Part shown: piece after piece, positions 24,116 through 36,837 of the stretch
How the letters are laid out: each line of letters starts with the position of its first letter
Position numbering within the stretch: position 1 is the stretch's first letter
Assembly (NCBI GenBank): GCA_014871385.1
Contig: CM026421.1
Span: 10,475,644 to 10,539,643 of the forward strand
From: Ceratodon purpureus
Lineage: Eukaryota; Streptophyta; Bryopsida; Pseudoditrichales; Ditrichaceae
Reading direction: 5' to 3'
DNA length: 64,000 bases
Made by a program: the position numbers and the translations under genes
Notes under the pieces: generated by a model
Databases searched by the model: none
What the model was told of the DNA's origin: nothing
The model's input: the letters and a program-made list of their open reading frames with translations, nothing else

Positions 24116-24749
24116 GCATGTGCTGTGGTTTCGTCTGCTGATAAGTATTCTCTTAAACCTTTAGCATCTTCTGCATTGGAAGCATGTTCTGATCATGTCT
24201 GTGAGGGTTCTGCTTTCGTTGGTGCAGCAAGTGTAGTGAATGCCATTCTCTTGCTGAATTTCCAATAGATACTCCTAGTTTCAAATCTTATCAGCATGAC
24301 TTTAATGTGTTTGCACATGGCTTTCATATAAGTGCTCGTTAGATTTATATCAATGTGTATGGTTCAATCAGCGGATGTAGGTTTTTTTTATCAAAATTTT
24401 AGGAGTCAATTTGAGTTTCCTTAGGAAAATTAAGAATCCACGCTAACTTCGGAGTCCCACGAACTTGTTTCGGCAAAAAATGGATTCTAAAGTTCGACTG
24501 ACGGTATTCGAATCCAATGTTACAGGTTTCGTCCACCTACACTGTACATAGAATAGCCTCAATCAACAGCCAACGCCGCCAAAGTCTGAAAATCTTGAAG
24601 CTTCTTCTGCTTTCTATCAACAGTCCTGCATCAACAAAATCAAGGAGTCCATTCAGCCTTGGTAACTGACAAACCTAAACCGAGATGCTTCTGAGTGCTT
24701 TGCATGAATCAAAACAATATCAACTTTCCGGATGTGACTTACCTCAAGA
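24116..24749. other. Convergent 3' interval of HemW and SUVR
   Basis: Both genes end here. On the minus strand, shortly after the SUVR stop, a good donor (GTAAGT after 24743) and an acceptor (TGCAG before 24625) suggest an intron of about 117 bp in the SUVR 3' untranslated region. No other feature is seen. Confidence 0.45.
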
Positions 24750-27700
24750 TTACACCCATGAAGCTTTCCCCCGGCAGTAGGGACTTCCACAAAGGCAATC
24801 AAATGCTTGAAGTTGATGATCCTTGTCATTGAAATCCAATTGATAGTCCTGGAAAACCAACATGAGGTTAGCCAATGCCATTTGGTGAAAAACATTAGCT
24901 AAAACCCAACCCAAATGTGAAGGAAGGCCAGAGATGATTGACGCACCCATGTAAGTTCTTCGTTCTTGACTACATCTTTACTGGTAAAAAACGCAAGCTG
25001 CACACACACACCCACCCACACACACGTAGCGGAGGACGGTAGATAAGTGCATCGTCATTACACAATGAAAACTTAGATCACAATACCAGTGTCCAATCCG
25101 AAGTCAATAAGAATCTACCCACATCTAAGAAGTTTAGTTGAACTTGAAACATAAGAATGTGTGTGCCACATCAGTAAACAAGGAATAGAAAAGCAGAAAG
25201 AATGTACATGGTAGTAGTGATGGTCTGGACTCTCAATCTCAACCGGAATTTCAATCAGGTTGCTGTCGTAGCATCTGTCCAACAGCAACAAAGCCCAAAA
25301 TTGCAATGACCTTCAATGACATTCTGAATGGCAAACTAAGAACAAAGAGATTCATTCAAAGACATCAATTACATATAAATTACTCAGAAAACAATAACAG
25401 TTCATTACATCTGCAAGCTAAATGTAAAGAAATTTGTGAATAAATCTATCATGAACATCCAGAGCTTGAAGTTCATTGGGTTTAAGAGCACCAGATGTGG
25501 CCATTTAAAATGTCACAATACCTCATTGAGATCTAAAAAGCCAGCAAATCACCCCACATATTACAATGCATTGAAAATACTGCTGAAACATAGCCTGGGC
25601 TTTACCTGTGATTAATGAAACGGGCGATATTGCCATAGAAGGTACCATCCAAGCAAAGAGCCTCCTCATCCTTCAGAATCTTCTCGGAGCACCAGTCAGC
25701 ATCTAGCTGCAAGGCGAAGTGATGCTTGGCTTCCCGATGCACGACATTGTTGCGATTCCACATCTCTGTGTTGGTCAGTATCTCCCCCACATACTCGCAC
25801 ACAAAAGTGCCGGCCGGCAGATGCTCCAATGTTCGAACGCCCCAGCCTTTCCCACACTCTGTCCAAAACACCTGCCCATCCAAGGATTTTCTTCGATCAT
25901 CAAGCGAATTGAAAAAAAATGCAGCACCCAAATCCATGGGATACATCTCTTGCCTAATGAAGATACACCAATTAATGACAACAACCATTCTACATGAATC
26001 CAACAGTGGTTCATCTGCAAACACTGCCTTGCTCAGCATAATTTACCTTAAAAAGATGCAACAACACACAAAAATTGTATGAAACAGTAGCTTAATGTTA
26101 CCTGTAATTTACGACCAATGCCTCGTTGCACAATTCTGTTCCCACAGAGCTGTGTGCACCCACACTTATCCCAGCACTCTTTGATGAACCTTCTTTGGAC
26201 GTGCCCCTTGCAAGTCTCATCACTCGTTCTTTCTACACTGGGACAAGCGCCAGGAGGACAAAACGCAAGGTACTTCATGTCCGTCTTCCTCTCCAGCTCC
26301 TGCTTCAGAAAGCTCGGATACAGTTGCCCTTCCACCGTGTAAGCATACTCCCCAGTTGTTAATCTAGTGCACTCACACGGCGTGCGGTTGTCCAGGCAGT
26401 TGCCCACACAACTGGTGCACCGATCATCCTCGCCGATTCTGGCCATGGAGATCCCAACGTGGGCACTCTGGTATACTACGCTGGAAGTGATGTAGTAGAA
26501 GCCTTTGGGCAGATCTTCACCATTGGAAGCGCTCAGAGAGATGCGCATCTTCTCCTTGCCTCTGCTGATATCCTCACGGACAATGCGTTGGATCCTCTTC
26601 TCGGTCATAACCTCCTGCTCTCTCTGTTCTTGTTCGTGCTTCTTGATCAAATGTCTCTTGCGTTTCTTGCTCGACTCGGAGCTTGTGTTGCCAGATGATT
26701 GCTTTTTTTCCTCCAGTGGTGCTATGTCTGAAAGAGGTTGAGTTGCATCGTTGGGATTTGCCACGTTCAAGGTGATCATTATTTGGCTGTTTCTTGCCAC
26801 TTCTCCCACTTCAGCTGATAACGTTGGGAGGATCTTGTCAAGTTTCGGTGGATCCACAACGGCCCCTGAGTCTTGACCCTTTTCTGGCAGGTCTTCGGTT
26901 CGGCTTGAAGCATCAGCAAGCACTGCGATGGAAGATGTGTTAGCAAGAGGCAAGACTCCCTGGACTTCTTCTTGTGATTTCCCCTTCCCCGGTTCTACAC
27001 CTTCCATGTCTTCTACAGGCGCACTAGTTCTTACTCTTGATTTAAGCTTTGGTGACATATCTGTGTCTTCACTATCGGACTCAGAGATGTAACTTGCTAG
27101 CGCCGCCAGCGCACCCTCTGATCAATCAAAACAACATCCTAGATCAGATATTAACTTTAACCTGTCTTAACGCTCCTGAACACTACATAAACTCAATTGT
27201 GTATCGAATCCAGAGAATAAGCATACCAGTGATGAAATTCTCAGTTGGTCGCTGCACTTCAACCTGCGATGAACCCTCCGCAACTTTCACCTCCACTTCG
27301 ACCTTGCTGGAAAGTCCCACTTCCACCTTCACCGACATCAACGGATTCTCAACAACAATCTCCGAAGGTACATTTTCGGGCTCCAAAGATGAGCCCGCAT
27401 CGGTGTCTACTTGCATTTCCACTGCAATTGGAGCTCTCACCGCACACGGCACCAGCAGCTTCGGCACCTCAGCAATTGGAGCTTTAACTAAACCAGGCTC
27501 CGACTCCTTTGGCAGCTCGGCAATTGAACCTCCCACTGAACTTGGAACCACCTCTTTCACCGGCTCAGCAACTGAAGTTCGCACCGAAAATGGCCTCAAA
27601 ACCTTGGGCAGCTCACAAATTGGAGCTCTCACCGAACACGGCACCAACACCTTCGGCACCTCAGCAATTGGAGCCTTCACAGAACTAGGCTCTGACTCCT

Positions 27701-29776
27701 TTGGCAGCTCAGCAATCGAATCTTTCACAGAACATGGCACCACCACCTCCTTCGGCAGCTCGGCAATTGAAGCTTTCACAGAACATGGCACCGTCTCCTT
27801 CGCCAGCTCCCGTCTTTCACCAGCAGCACCTTCATCCTCACAAGGAAACGTCAGAAGCAGAGGCTCAGGTGAGTGAACCTCGAAATGTTCCATCGCAGCC
27901 AGCGCCAAAGGTTGATGCGAAGTTGGTACCATCGTTTGCAGGGGTTCAGGGTTTAAGCACATCAAGGGCATGTCCTCCCTCTTGCTGTCGGATGCAGCTC
28001 CTCCTTCCACCTTCACTCTCGAAGGATCAAACACAAGCGATGTCAGTGGATCTGATACCAGCGAATTCGAAGGCGGTTTGGACTTCTCACCAGGCACAAT
28101 CGCTTTGGGCTTCTCACACTTGTGACACACCTCCCCCAAGCGGCACTTGAGAGGTACGACGTGGCTGAGAATTTGCTGCGCCTCCGGCTTCACAAATGCC
28201 ATTGGTTGCACATCGGGCTGCTGCGTGATGGGCGTGGGCGGGGCTACGGGTTCTTGAATTGGCTCGTTTGGTTCTTCATAGCATATCATTGCCGTGGGCT
28301 GAATAAGCTCCTGAAGAGTCGATGCCTCGAAATCTGCAGCCTCGGTCTGAGTCCCTCTCTCCATGGTAGTCACCTGTTTCTCAAATTGTTTCTCAAATTG
28401 TATCTCAAATTGTGCTCCTGTTGACGCTCGTCGTGGCTGTCGTCTCTCTCCTCCAAGTTGAGGCTCCTGGCATTGCTGCGCAAGTAACAAAACCATGGTT
28501 CAGTCCGATTCCGGGCATTTTAGCTATGATTTGAGATACGAGGGTGATAGCAATTCAGATGCTGCTGAACATGTATATCGAGAGAGAATTACCTGCGGGG
28601 GTGTAGCTCGCGGAGGGGCTGGCAGCGCGAGCGGTGGTTCCCACGCGGGGTCGTCGTCGACGTCTGCTGCAGTCTGGCGGGCGGCAGTCGAGGGTCGGCC
28701 CCGTTTCGAAACCACTGCCCGCTCGAGCGACGCCATGCCCGCAGCGTGGGTGAAGGCTTCCGCTGGAACGCGTTTGCTGCGCCGGATGAGCTCCTGCGAG
28801 TGGCCGTTCTCGTCCGAGTCGTCGCTCTCCGCTCGCTTGGAGTTTCGGGGCGCTCTTCTTGGGCTGGCTCGCATCGCCAGCGGGCCCTTCTTCTTCCCAT
28901 TCCCCTTCCTCCCGCCACTCGACGACCCTGGCGCCTTCTCCGTCTCCTGCCACACCACCCGATCAATTCCCATCACTCTCACACATCTCCCAAACGTAAT
29001 CGCACTCACTAAAAACACCCACATTGCACACGAAAATGCCCCAAAACCACCAAAACAAAAAACCATCTCACCGCTGACTCCTGCTGCTGGAAGATCGCAT
29101 CCGCCAGAACACGGTAATTCTCATCCTCGATGTGCACCCACTTCCCATCAAACGTCTGCACATAAAACTCCAAAATCAGCAAATTCAGCCACCTCCATGA
29201 AACCATACCATGAGCTTCGAACTTCATCACCTACCCTCATCTCCAAACACTCAATAATTTCAAAAAAACAACACACAAACTTAACCCCACTTCATTCAAC
29301 CCCACCAACACAGGCATTACAAATCGCTCTTCACGACAATTGATGTTCAATGGTGTGCTCTATCTCTCATCCCTCAGAATACTAACAAAACTGGGTAAAC
29401 CAAAAAAACACATCAACATCCGCTCTGAGCTTCATCACCTTGATCAATTCCAGAAAAAAAACCATCACAACTACTGTCAATCGAAAACCAAAATCATCAC
29501 CATTGCCATGAACTTCGACAAAAACGAAAAAAACTACACCAAAACGAAAAAACTTCGCCAAAACGAAAAAAGGTAGGAAACTTTCGAAGTGCAGAAACTG
29601 GAGAATTGGCTCAAAAATAAACTGCATCCTACCTTGAGGAGCTTGAGCAAGACGGGCATGACAACCGCGGTGGACAACTGAAGCTCCCGCTCCATAGCCT
29701 GCAGCGCTTTGCTAGTTCTGATCTGCCTGTCCAGCTCGTTCTGCTCCACCTCCTCCTGGTCCTCTGCATCCGCCAT
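24750..29776 (-). CDS. SUVR-type histone H3K9 methyltransferase (WIYLD, pre-SET, SET, post-SET)
   Basis: Nine exons: 29776-29633, 29155-29072, 28946-28593, 28475-27227, 27117-26102, 25871-25606, 25274-25208, 24997-24947 and 24848-24750; all joins keep frame, giving 1,109 residues. Residues 1-76 form a WIYLD domain (VMPVLLKLLK, then ENYRVLADAIF). An AT-hook-like KRGRPS lies in exon 3. Residues 423-546 are about eight copies of a 16-17-residue repeat. The Cys-rich pre-SET (about 841-949) binds a zinc cluster. The SET domain (950-1090) has GWGVRT, FVCEYVGE, RFINHRC and the tyrosine of TWDYQLDF. Post-SET is CLCGSPYC. The order matches plant SUVR1/2/4; SUVR4 methylates H3K9 at transposons and its WIYLD domain binds ubiquitin. 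Catalytic residues look intact, so an active nuclear enzyme is likely. The middle is longer than in Arabidopsis SUVR4. Confidence 0.93.
27420..27791 (-). repeat. In-frame 48-51 bp tandem repeat in SUVR exon 4
   Basis: About eight units translate as variants of VPCSVKASIAELPKEV, with the core SV(K/R)APIAE(L/V)PK best kept. The DNA is GC-rich and has no stops on the opposite strand, which produces long antisense shadow frames. The region lies between the AT-hook part and the pre-SET domain and is probably a flexible linker. Confidence 0.85.
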
Positions 29777-31046
29777 GGCTGAATTCACCGAAACGTGTCT
29801 AGTACCAATCCAAGCAACAAAACACTCCTGCAATCGCACACTTGCTCGATCACTCTGCAACTCGATCACTGCAACAACAAGTGAGCTCTCTCGATCAGAC
29901 GCCAAGACACTGGTCTGGTCTCTTATGCTCTGGATTGTTCCATCTAGGAAATATTGGTTAAAAATATGGATTTGGGGTGGGGGATCTAGGGGTGCAGTAG
30001 AGGGGGAGTGGCCTTGCCTGTTCTGCAGTGAGGAGTTGGATGAGGAGTGGATGGATGGGGAATTTGTAGGGGTGGATGAATGGGGGATCGAGGACGGCGC
30101 AGACAGGATTGATGTGTCTGGCTTTAGTCTGTCATCAATGTGATGGGCCCAAATGTGGAGAAATCATGTGTGATTTAGCATTTTGGGAGAGGGTGAATTG
30201 TCAGTTTCATGAGAATGCAATGTAGTGGTGTACTAATTGTTTCTTGATGCTTAATTTGGTTGTGAGCGCGGGTTTGGGAGCTTTGAGGAATTGAGGGAAT
30301 TGGGGTAGGCATTCAGCATGATATTTTTTAATTATCTGAAAAAGAATGGAGGGTTTTTTTTTAAAAAGAAAATTCATTTTTATATTATTTTTATTTTTAA
30401 AAATAAATTAAATATTTTTAAGTTTCAATTTTTTTTTAATATTAGTCTATTAGTATTCTTAAATGTTTTTATCTTTTCAAGATTTTTTTTCTTATTTCTT
30501 TGAAAGAGCATTTTTATTTTTGTTATGATGGTAACATATTCCTATTTTTAGGACATCCTTTGTTAATCTTGATCCATGTTTCTCTTTCTTTTTGAACTTA
30601 AATAAATTCAAATCTTTCAAAAAATATTGGAAATTATTTCCTTCTATTTGATTGCTTAAGCAAAGAAAGAAAGATAAGATCCAAATAGAATCAATGTTGA
30701 TTGCAAAGTTGTTTATACAATAGATCAATGATTTGGAAAAAAATTAAATTAAATCAAATTAAAATTTTAATTTTAAAAATTTTTAACTTGATTAAGCATC
30801 AATGTCTATGAAGAGTTTGTTTTTAGTAGGCCTTATATGTATGCACACAAGATATAAAGAAGAATGACAAGTTCATAATCCAAATTATAGGCTTAGCCTT
30901 GTGAAGCCTGTTTTTAAACCATGTCAAACATAAATAAATTATTTTGGATGTAGAAGACCTTTTATGTCTTTACAAAGACAATTGAATCATCATTAAATTA
31001 TAATTTAATAAGAGCATCCTCAATGGTCCATTAACCTACAAGGCCC

Positions 31047-31340
31047 TAAAGGTGCTTCAACGAACACTTTCCGTACTTTTATAGGTGCATTGGAATTATG
31101 ATCAACATGTGACTTCAAACCAATAACCAATTTTTTTCTTTGGATTTGTTTTTTTTTTTTCACGAAACCAACGGGAAAACAACGATTTCAGAAAGTTATA
31201 GAATCTAGAAAGATGCAAGTTAACCTTAGTACTATTTGTAGCACTTATGGCCAACTTGAAACGGGCTGCAATTTCCAGGTCTACAGACATTTACAAGCCA
31301 CGATTGGGATGATAAAGGTATTTACATGCCGCCATTGAGT
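31047..31340 (+). repeat. Direct repeat copy A (~290 bp)
   Basis: This block, from caacgaacactttccgta to ccgccattgagttt, recurs at 31690-31970 in the same orientation with roughly 85-90 per cent identity and small indels, including a variable T run. The copies are about 640 bp apart. They do not show clear TG...CA ends, so calling them LTRs is not justified. Confidence 0.85.
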
Positions 31341-31445
31341 TTAAGACTTGAGGTAATGGCAGCATTGTAGTTTGAGAAAGAATTTGTCTTGTGCTTATGG
31401 CAATCAATGTCGTTGTGCATGGAATAGCTTTCTAATGGTGTTTAA

Positions 31446-31583
31446 AAAGTATGCATCGAACCGGTTACCGATCTAAGGGAGGGTTTAGAACGGATATATA
31501 CGGAAGCAAGAGAAAATCTGAGGCGCTACAATGATCTTGAAGTTAAACTTCGGCAGGCATGTAAAGAGTTAGATGATGAGAAG
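31446..31583 (+). pseudogene. Orphan coiled-coil exon fragment
   Basis: An open stretch of 46 codons begins after a TAA and ends exactly at a GTACAT splice donor. It reads like a charged coiled coil (LREGLERIYTEAREN, then VKLRQACKELDDEK). It lies between the two copies of the 290-bp direct repeat. No start codon and no matching upstream or downstream exon was found nearby. It is probably a fragment of a larger gene moved here with the repeat; the parent family is not recognised. Confidence 0.5.
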
Positions 31584-31689
31584 GTACATTCTATTGCTTA
31601 TTACATCAATTTTAAAATATAGGAAGAAGGATAAAAGCACAAATTCTATAAATCGTACATTTGCTTTTGTTTGAAGCTTTCAACATTGA

Positions 31690-31970
31690 TTCAACGAACA
31701 CTTTCCGTATCTTTATAGGTGCATTGGAATTATGATCAACAAGAAACTTTAAACCAATAACTAGTTTTTTCTTTGAATTTTTTTTTTTTTCACGAAAACA
31801 ACGGGAAAAACAACGACTTTAGAAAGGTATAGAATCTAGAAAGATGCAAGTTTACCTTACTACTATTTGTGGCACTTACGGCCAACTTGAAACGAGCTAC
31901 AATTAGTAGGTCCATAGAGTTTACAAGCCACGACCGGGATGGTAAAGGTATTTACATACCGCCATTGAGT
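31690..31970 (+). repeat. Direct repeat copy B (~280 bp)
   Basis: Second copy of the block at 31047-31340. Same order and orientation; for example gaatctagaaagatgcaag and ccgccattgagttt are shared. Divergence is by scattered substitutions, which suggests an old duplication. Confidence 0.85.
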
Positions 31971-34445
31971 TTGTTTCACACCCCTATACTTGTAAGCCAA
32001 TCAGACTTACATAATTTATATTAAACCATCATTTTGTAGAAGTCACACATCGATATAATAGTTTTAGCATTGTCGTCGTATAGCATGTATATGGGATCGA
32101 GAGACTCGTGAAGATGACAATCTTTAGTGTGCATCCTTGATCTCCAACTCTTACAATTTTGATGTCCTTCCAAAATAAATTTTTGATAAAAGCAAATGCT
32201 ATTGAAGTTGAAATGGAGGTAATATGGTGTGGTGAGGAAGAAGAGCACTATAGGCATGTTTATTAAAGGATAAGAGAAGCAATTTGAATGTGGTCTTTAC
32301 AAAAACGGCCACAAAATTTATTTTTTTAGAATATCCATCAATATTTTTAGAGACCAAGAAAGTATTTATTAATAAAATTCATAAACATTGACCATCTAAC
32401 AAAACACTTACGGTGACAAATACTGCATGTAAAACTTTGAGAAATGGATGATATCAAATCCTTGGCCTGCTGACCATATTATCATCATTCAGGTTTAATT
32501 GAAAATTTTGATTCTGATTTAATCACCTAGTGTAGTCCTATATTAATCCTTATATACTTTAATATCATGTTACCTTACGATTTTTTATAAATATCTTCCA
32601 AGATTAAAATGTAATATGCTTTTAATACGGATGTTGATTTCAAATGATTCTACAGTCTAAAGTGCACAATAGATAATAAAGTGCATTCATGATTTTCTTA
32701 TATAAAAAAATAAAAAAAATTATTTTACTTTATATACATTATAAAAATCAAATACTAATATAGTCAATATAAAAATATTTTGGCACATTTATGAAAATCT
32801 TACATGCATATTTTTATAAAGTGAACATCTTAACATACATTAATGTTTTTACTTTATCTTAAATTTTATATATTAAATAAAATTTTAACTTAAAATTTAT
32901 ATTTATGTTGTAATGTAGATTACTTGGAAGCTTTAACTACTTTTTTAATTTAAAAATACCATGAAAGAGTGAATGTGTAAATCCTTCATTCTTTTTAATG
33001 TATAGATTCACAATCACTTATAGAAATGATTATGCATTTGTACCATAATTTATTAAATTTAATATTAAACAATAAATTAGTTTACTATCTAAGAATATCT
33101 CACATCAAAACCAAATCATAAATGATATTTATACTTAATCAATCATACAATGGTTGATTGAGACAAATAAAGAAGTTGTTTTCCTTTTTAACTCCATTTT
33201 TGAAGTCTCTAAAAATTGTATGTCATGCAAGTGTAACATGAAAGTAGTAGTCTTTGTGGATTGAATTAAGGCTTTTGTGAATTGGATTTCAATTTTGAAT
33301 TTGAGTGCGTAAAGGTAGGATGAAAATATTTTGTGAATTGTTATAAAATATGAATCAACCTCTCAATCACCTATTAATTGCATAAATAATGTCTTTTGGA
33401 GAGTGATCACAAAGCCAAACATAATGAATTTTTATAGCGTCTATTTGCTAAAATAGGTGTTGAACAAAGCTAAATCATTTAGTGATTTTGTAGCAACCTT
33501 ATTGTTTGTTGCAAGTTGATTCTTTCATAAAGAAAAGACTTCTACAATCTTAAAAACAAAATTTTAAATGCCAAATGATGTTTTTAAATATGCATTTTTT
33601 GATTAGGTCATAGATATTCATTGACAAAATCTTTTTTAAATAATTACCACACCATTTTGTTTGAATAGATAATACAAATGTCAAATTAAATAAATAATGA
33701 AGATAAAATGTTGGCCTTACTAATTTTTAAAGAATTTCATATTCTATCATTATTATGCAAAATGAGCTTTTAGGTGATTGATCAATATGAGATATGAATT
33801 TAAATAATGTCTCCTTTCTTTACTTTGCCACTACAAGTATTTTTGAACAATATATCCGCTTTTCTTCTTTCCAAGACATCAATGACCTTTGACTATCATA
33901 AAAAATGTAATGTTTGTTTTTTAATTTGATGTTCTAATTTTTTTTTCAATTTACATTTTAAAATATTATAAAATATAATAGTCAATGTTTACTAGTTTCA
34001 TGTCTTTTATGAATTTGAATTGCATTTAACAACTATTGATGAAGAAAAAATAAATGTTGCCTTTAAGTTGTTTTGTAAAACTTATATTTATTAAAATATA
34101 ATGTTTTTTGTTTTTATTTCTAAAGCAGAAAAAAATTTGACAGACAAATGTAATTAAGTAAATTATATCCAAATATTGCTTATGTAATCATTTCTTTGTG
34201 AACTTTTTACTTTTTCATTTTCTATAAACAATTGAGTATTTTGTAGATAAAAGTTTGATGTACAAAACTAAAATCAATTTTAATAAAACATTGCAAATGA
34301 ATAGATTGAATACTCAAGTACAACCAATATTTTGCAAAAACTATGAAGATCCTCATTAAAGTCACTTTTTGAGGAACAATTAAAATGACTTTCCAATATA
34401 CTACACTTGTAATGAAAGGAATTGGAAACTAACAAAGAAGGAAAT

Positions 34446-36837
34446 ATGAAGTGGGATGTTCAAAACTTAGCTTCTACACCTCACTTCATAAGATTGTTTT
34501 CAACTTACCCACAAGACGCAATCAGTGCAGCCTACAAAGCATTAGGACTCAAGAACAATGCAAACTTAACTGAAGTGAAGGCAGCTTATCGTCGGTTGGC
34601 TCTAAAGTGGTATATATTTTCATTTACACAAAAATTTCCTATAAATTATAAAAGGTCACAATGTACATGATAGTGAATACAAATTTTCTTCCTCCATTTA
34701 TTTATCTATTAATAATAAAGCCATTTGTATAAACATCCAAGTATTCGAATTAGATACCATAAATTTTGATCAAACATACTCTTATTTGTTTGCTCTAGAT
34801 GGTTAATTAATATAGAAAATTTTGGTGGACTCTCCATATTACATATGTAAAAGCTTAGTAGACCCTCCATATAAGGTATGTAAAAGCCTGATGGTCTCTA
34901 AGACTAGTTTTCGAGAGCGTAATGATTGCTGCTCTGATTTCCCTCGAGTTTGGAGACCACCAAGCTTTTACACCTAAAATAGTGAGACCACCAAGATCTT
35001 CCATGCCTCCCATATATTTGGAGATAATAAAATAAAACAAAGAATAACTCGTGGTATCTAGTAAGAATTTACGGTGACCTTAAGGACAATTTTTTTTTTT
35101 AATAATAAAAATTAAGCTACAGTTAGTGAGGTTTATGAGCTGTTGGCATTGGCTGGTGTTATAGAGACAGCCATCCAGATTTGCATCCAAAGGGTGCAAC
35201 AGAGTTTCTGCGTGTCAAGGCTGCCTACGAGGCCATCACCAACCCAGCATCTAGGACGTTCGTTCATTCTCACCGCCCCCAGCGCACCACTGGCATCCGC
35301 ACCCATGCAGGTCAGAAAACACATTCATTATTGGGTTTGCAATGAAAAAATTATGGTAGCCATAATGCCATTACAAGATTTTACTAGATTCGGAGGAATT
35401 TAATCTCAGATGAACAAATAGGGGCTCTGGATACTGTCAATGAAATTACATTTGCGAGGCCGCGGATTGCGAAAAGTAATCCATTGTGCTTCAAAAAAAG
35501 TAAAAAATTACATTTGCCAGGTGGAGGATTTTTGACACGGGACGTGCCAATTTCCTTACATTGGATTTAATTGATTGTTTCTTTTATTGCTCCCATCTCT
35601 TTATAAGTTGGCAAGAGTTTGTGATAGAGCAGATCCTTTGTCTCTTAGGGGTCCAAGCTTTGTTTATAAAATGTTTGGAACAAGAGCTAGATAAGTTACA
35701 GGTTTGCTTTTGCACAGTAAGGACCAGGCTCTGGGTCTCTTTACATTCCCCCAACGAGTGTCACACTGAATCTTAGGGTTGGTTGGGTCCATTTTTCTGA
35801 ACCTGCCCTATTTGCAGTTCCGGAGGTCTTCTTTGTTTTTTTTTTCCATTGAACTAAACTTGGGGCATGCAACTCAGAATTACCTTCATGGGCATGCTTA
35901 AGATTAAGTAGGGTCCTACTCCAACATAATAATAGGGCCAAAATTTTGCCCCACCCCTTCCACCTCCTAGCAAGGACCTAAGCATGTGCTCCAAACCACG
36001 CTTGAGGGGAATATTTGGACAAATCTCATATGAACATTGTAGAGTTATGGGGATTTAATATGAAGTTGTAAAGGCACTTGGAATTTACACAAGATATTTC
36101 TTCCTATTCATTCTAGATAATTAAAATTAGCACTAAACATTAAAAATCTAGTTCAAAAAATGAAAGTCTCAGTTGACATTCATGATATTTCAAGCAAACT
36201 CCTTCATTTTCAAGTACCTCTATATTTAAAAGGATTCCAGTTGATACTCTTTCATAGTGAAAACATTCATAGTGAAAATAGAAATACAATAATCAATAAG
36301 GAGGTATCTAATGCAAACTCTAGGTAACTTTATAAATAACTTTGCCGTGATATTCCATACACGCAGATGTAATTGAAAATGCATATCCAATTAAAAATTG
36401 ACACACACCTGCTTGACGTAAATCAGCATGCATACATGAATCCTTGTAATGGGTGCATCAGATACTATGAACATGCTAAATTTCATTGACCTAAAAAGTC
36501 ATGTTGGATGCTCAAAAATATACAGGAACTGCAGCATCCTATCTATGAATCAATCTTGGTTTGGCTGTGTATTTCTCACATGTGGAATATGGTGTCCACA
36601 GGGCGGAGACATATCCACTTATCAGATGCACTCACCTTCTGGGGACTTGGATTGGCAACAAGTTGTCTGCTGGTTGGCACCATGTTATACTGGGGTCGCA
36701 TAGGTTCTCACAATCCAATGGGCTCGCATCAAAAAAGACCATCACGTGTAATTGAAGCACAACAGAATGCAGTCACCAAGAAGCAAATTGCCGCACTTCT
36801 AATACACAAGACAAAGCAAAAGAATGACAAGAAATGA
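34446..36837 (+). CDS. Small J-domain protein with C-terminal membrane segment, probably mitochondrial
   Basis: I read three exons, 34446-34606, 35165-35310 and 36602-36837, giving 180 residues. The N-terminus (HFIRLFSTY) looks like a mitochondrial presequence. The J-domain follows: ALGLKNNANLTEVKAAYRRLALK, then the HPD at residues 57-59, then FLRVKAAYEAITNPASR. The last exon supplies a hydrophobic segment of about 18-20 residues (114-133, TFWGLGLATSCLLVGTMLYW) and a basic tail ending KQKNDKK. J-domain, spacer and one C-terminal membrane helix resembles DNAJC30-like organisation, but I do not claim orthology. The first join needs the donor GTGGTA. The neighbouring GTATAT two codon positions on would create a stop, so this join needs transcript proof. 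The start chosen is the first true ATG (34446). Confidence 0.78.
34838..34995. repeat. Inverted repeat in intron 1 of the small J-protein gene
   Basis: A gtaaaagcctgatggtctc-like arm near 34879-34897 faces gagaccaccaagcttttac near 34953-34971. A further partial copy precedes it (gtaaaagcttagtagaccctcc). It looks like a short foldback element in the intron. Confidence 0.5.

Larger units (their letters stand above)
29777..34445. other. SUVR upstream region and AT-rich spacer
   Basis: 29777 to about 30300 is GC-richer and is the likely promoter and leader of the SUVR gene. From 30300 to 34445 the DNA is AT-rich with homopolymer runs and no gene. The exception is a repeated block at 31.0-32.0 kb, which encloses a short exon-like piece (separate entries). 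Confidence 0.5.

Noticed and set aside
27049..28150. Plus-strand Ser/Thr/Pro-rich frames
   Set aside because: Antisense shadows of the SUVR repeat exon, whose minus-strand frame joins to pre-SET and SET exons.
28495..29343. 282-codon plus-strand frame
   Set aside because: Overlaps SUVR exons 2-3 and introns on the other strand; low-complexity, no domain.
31047..31970. Pair of direct repeats as LTRs of a retrotransposon
   Set aside because: No TG...CA ends, primer-binding site, polypurine tract or gag/pol coding between them.
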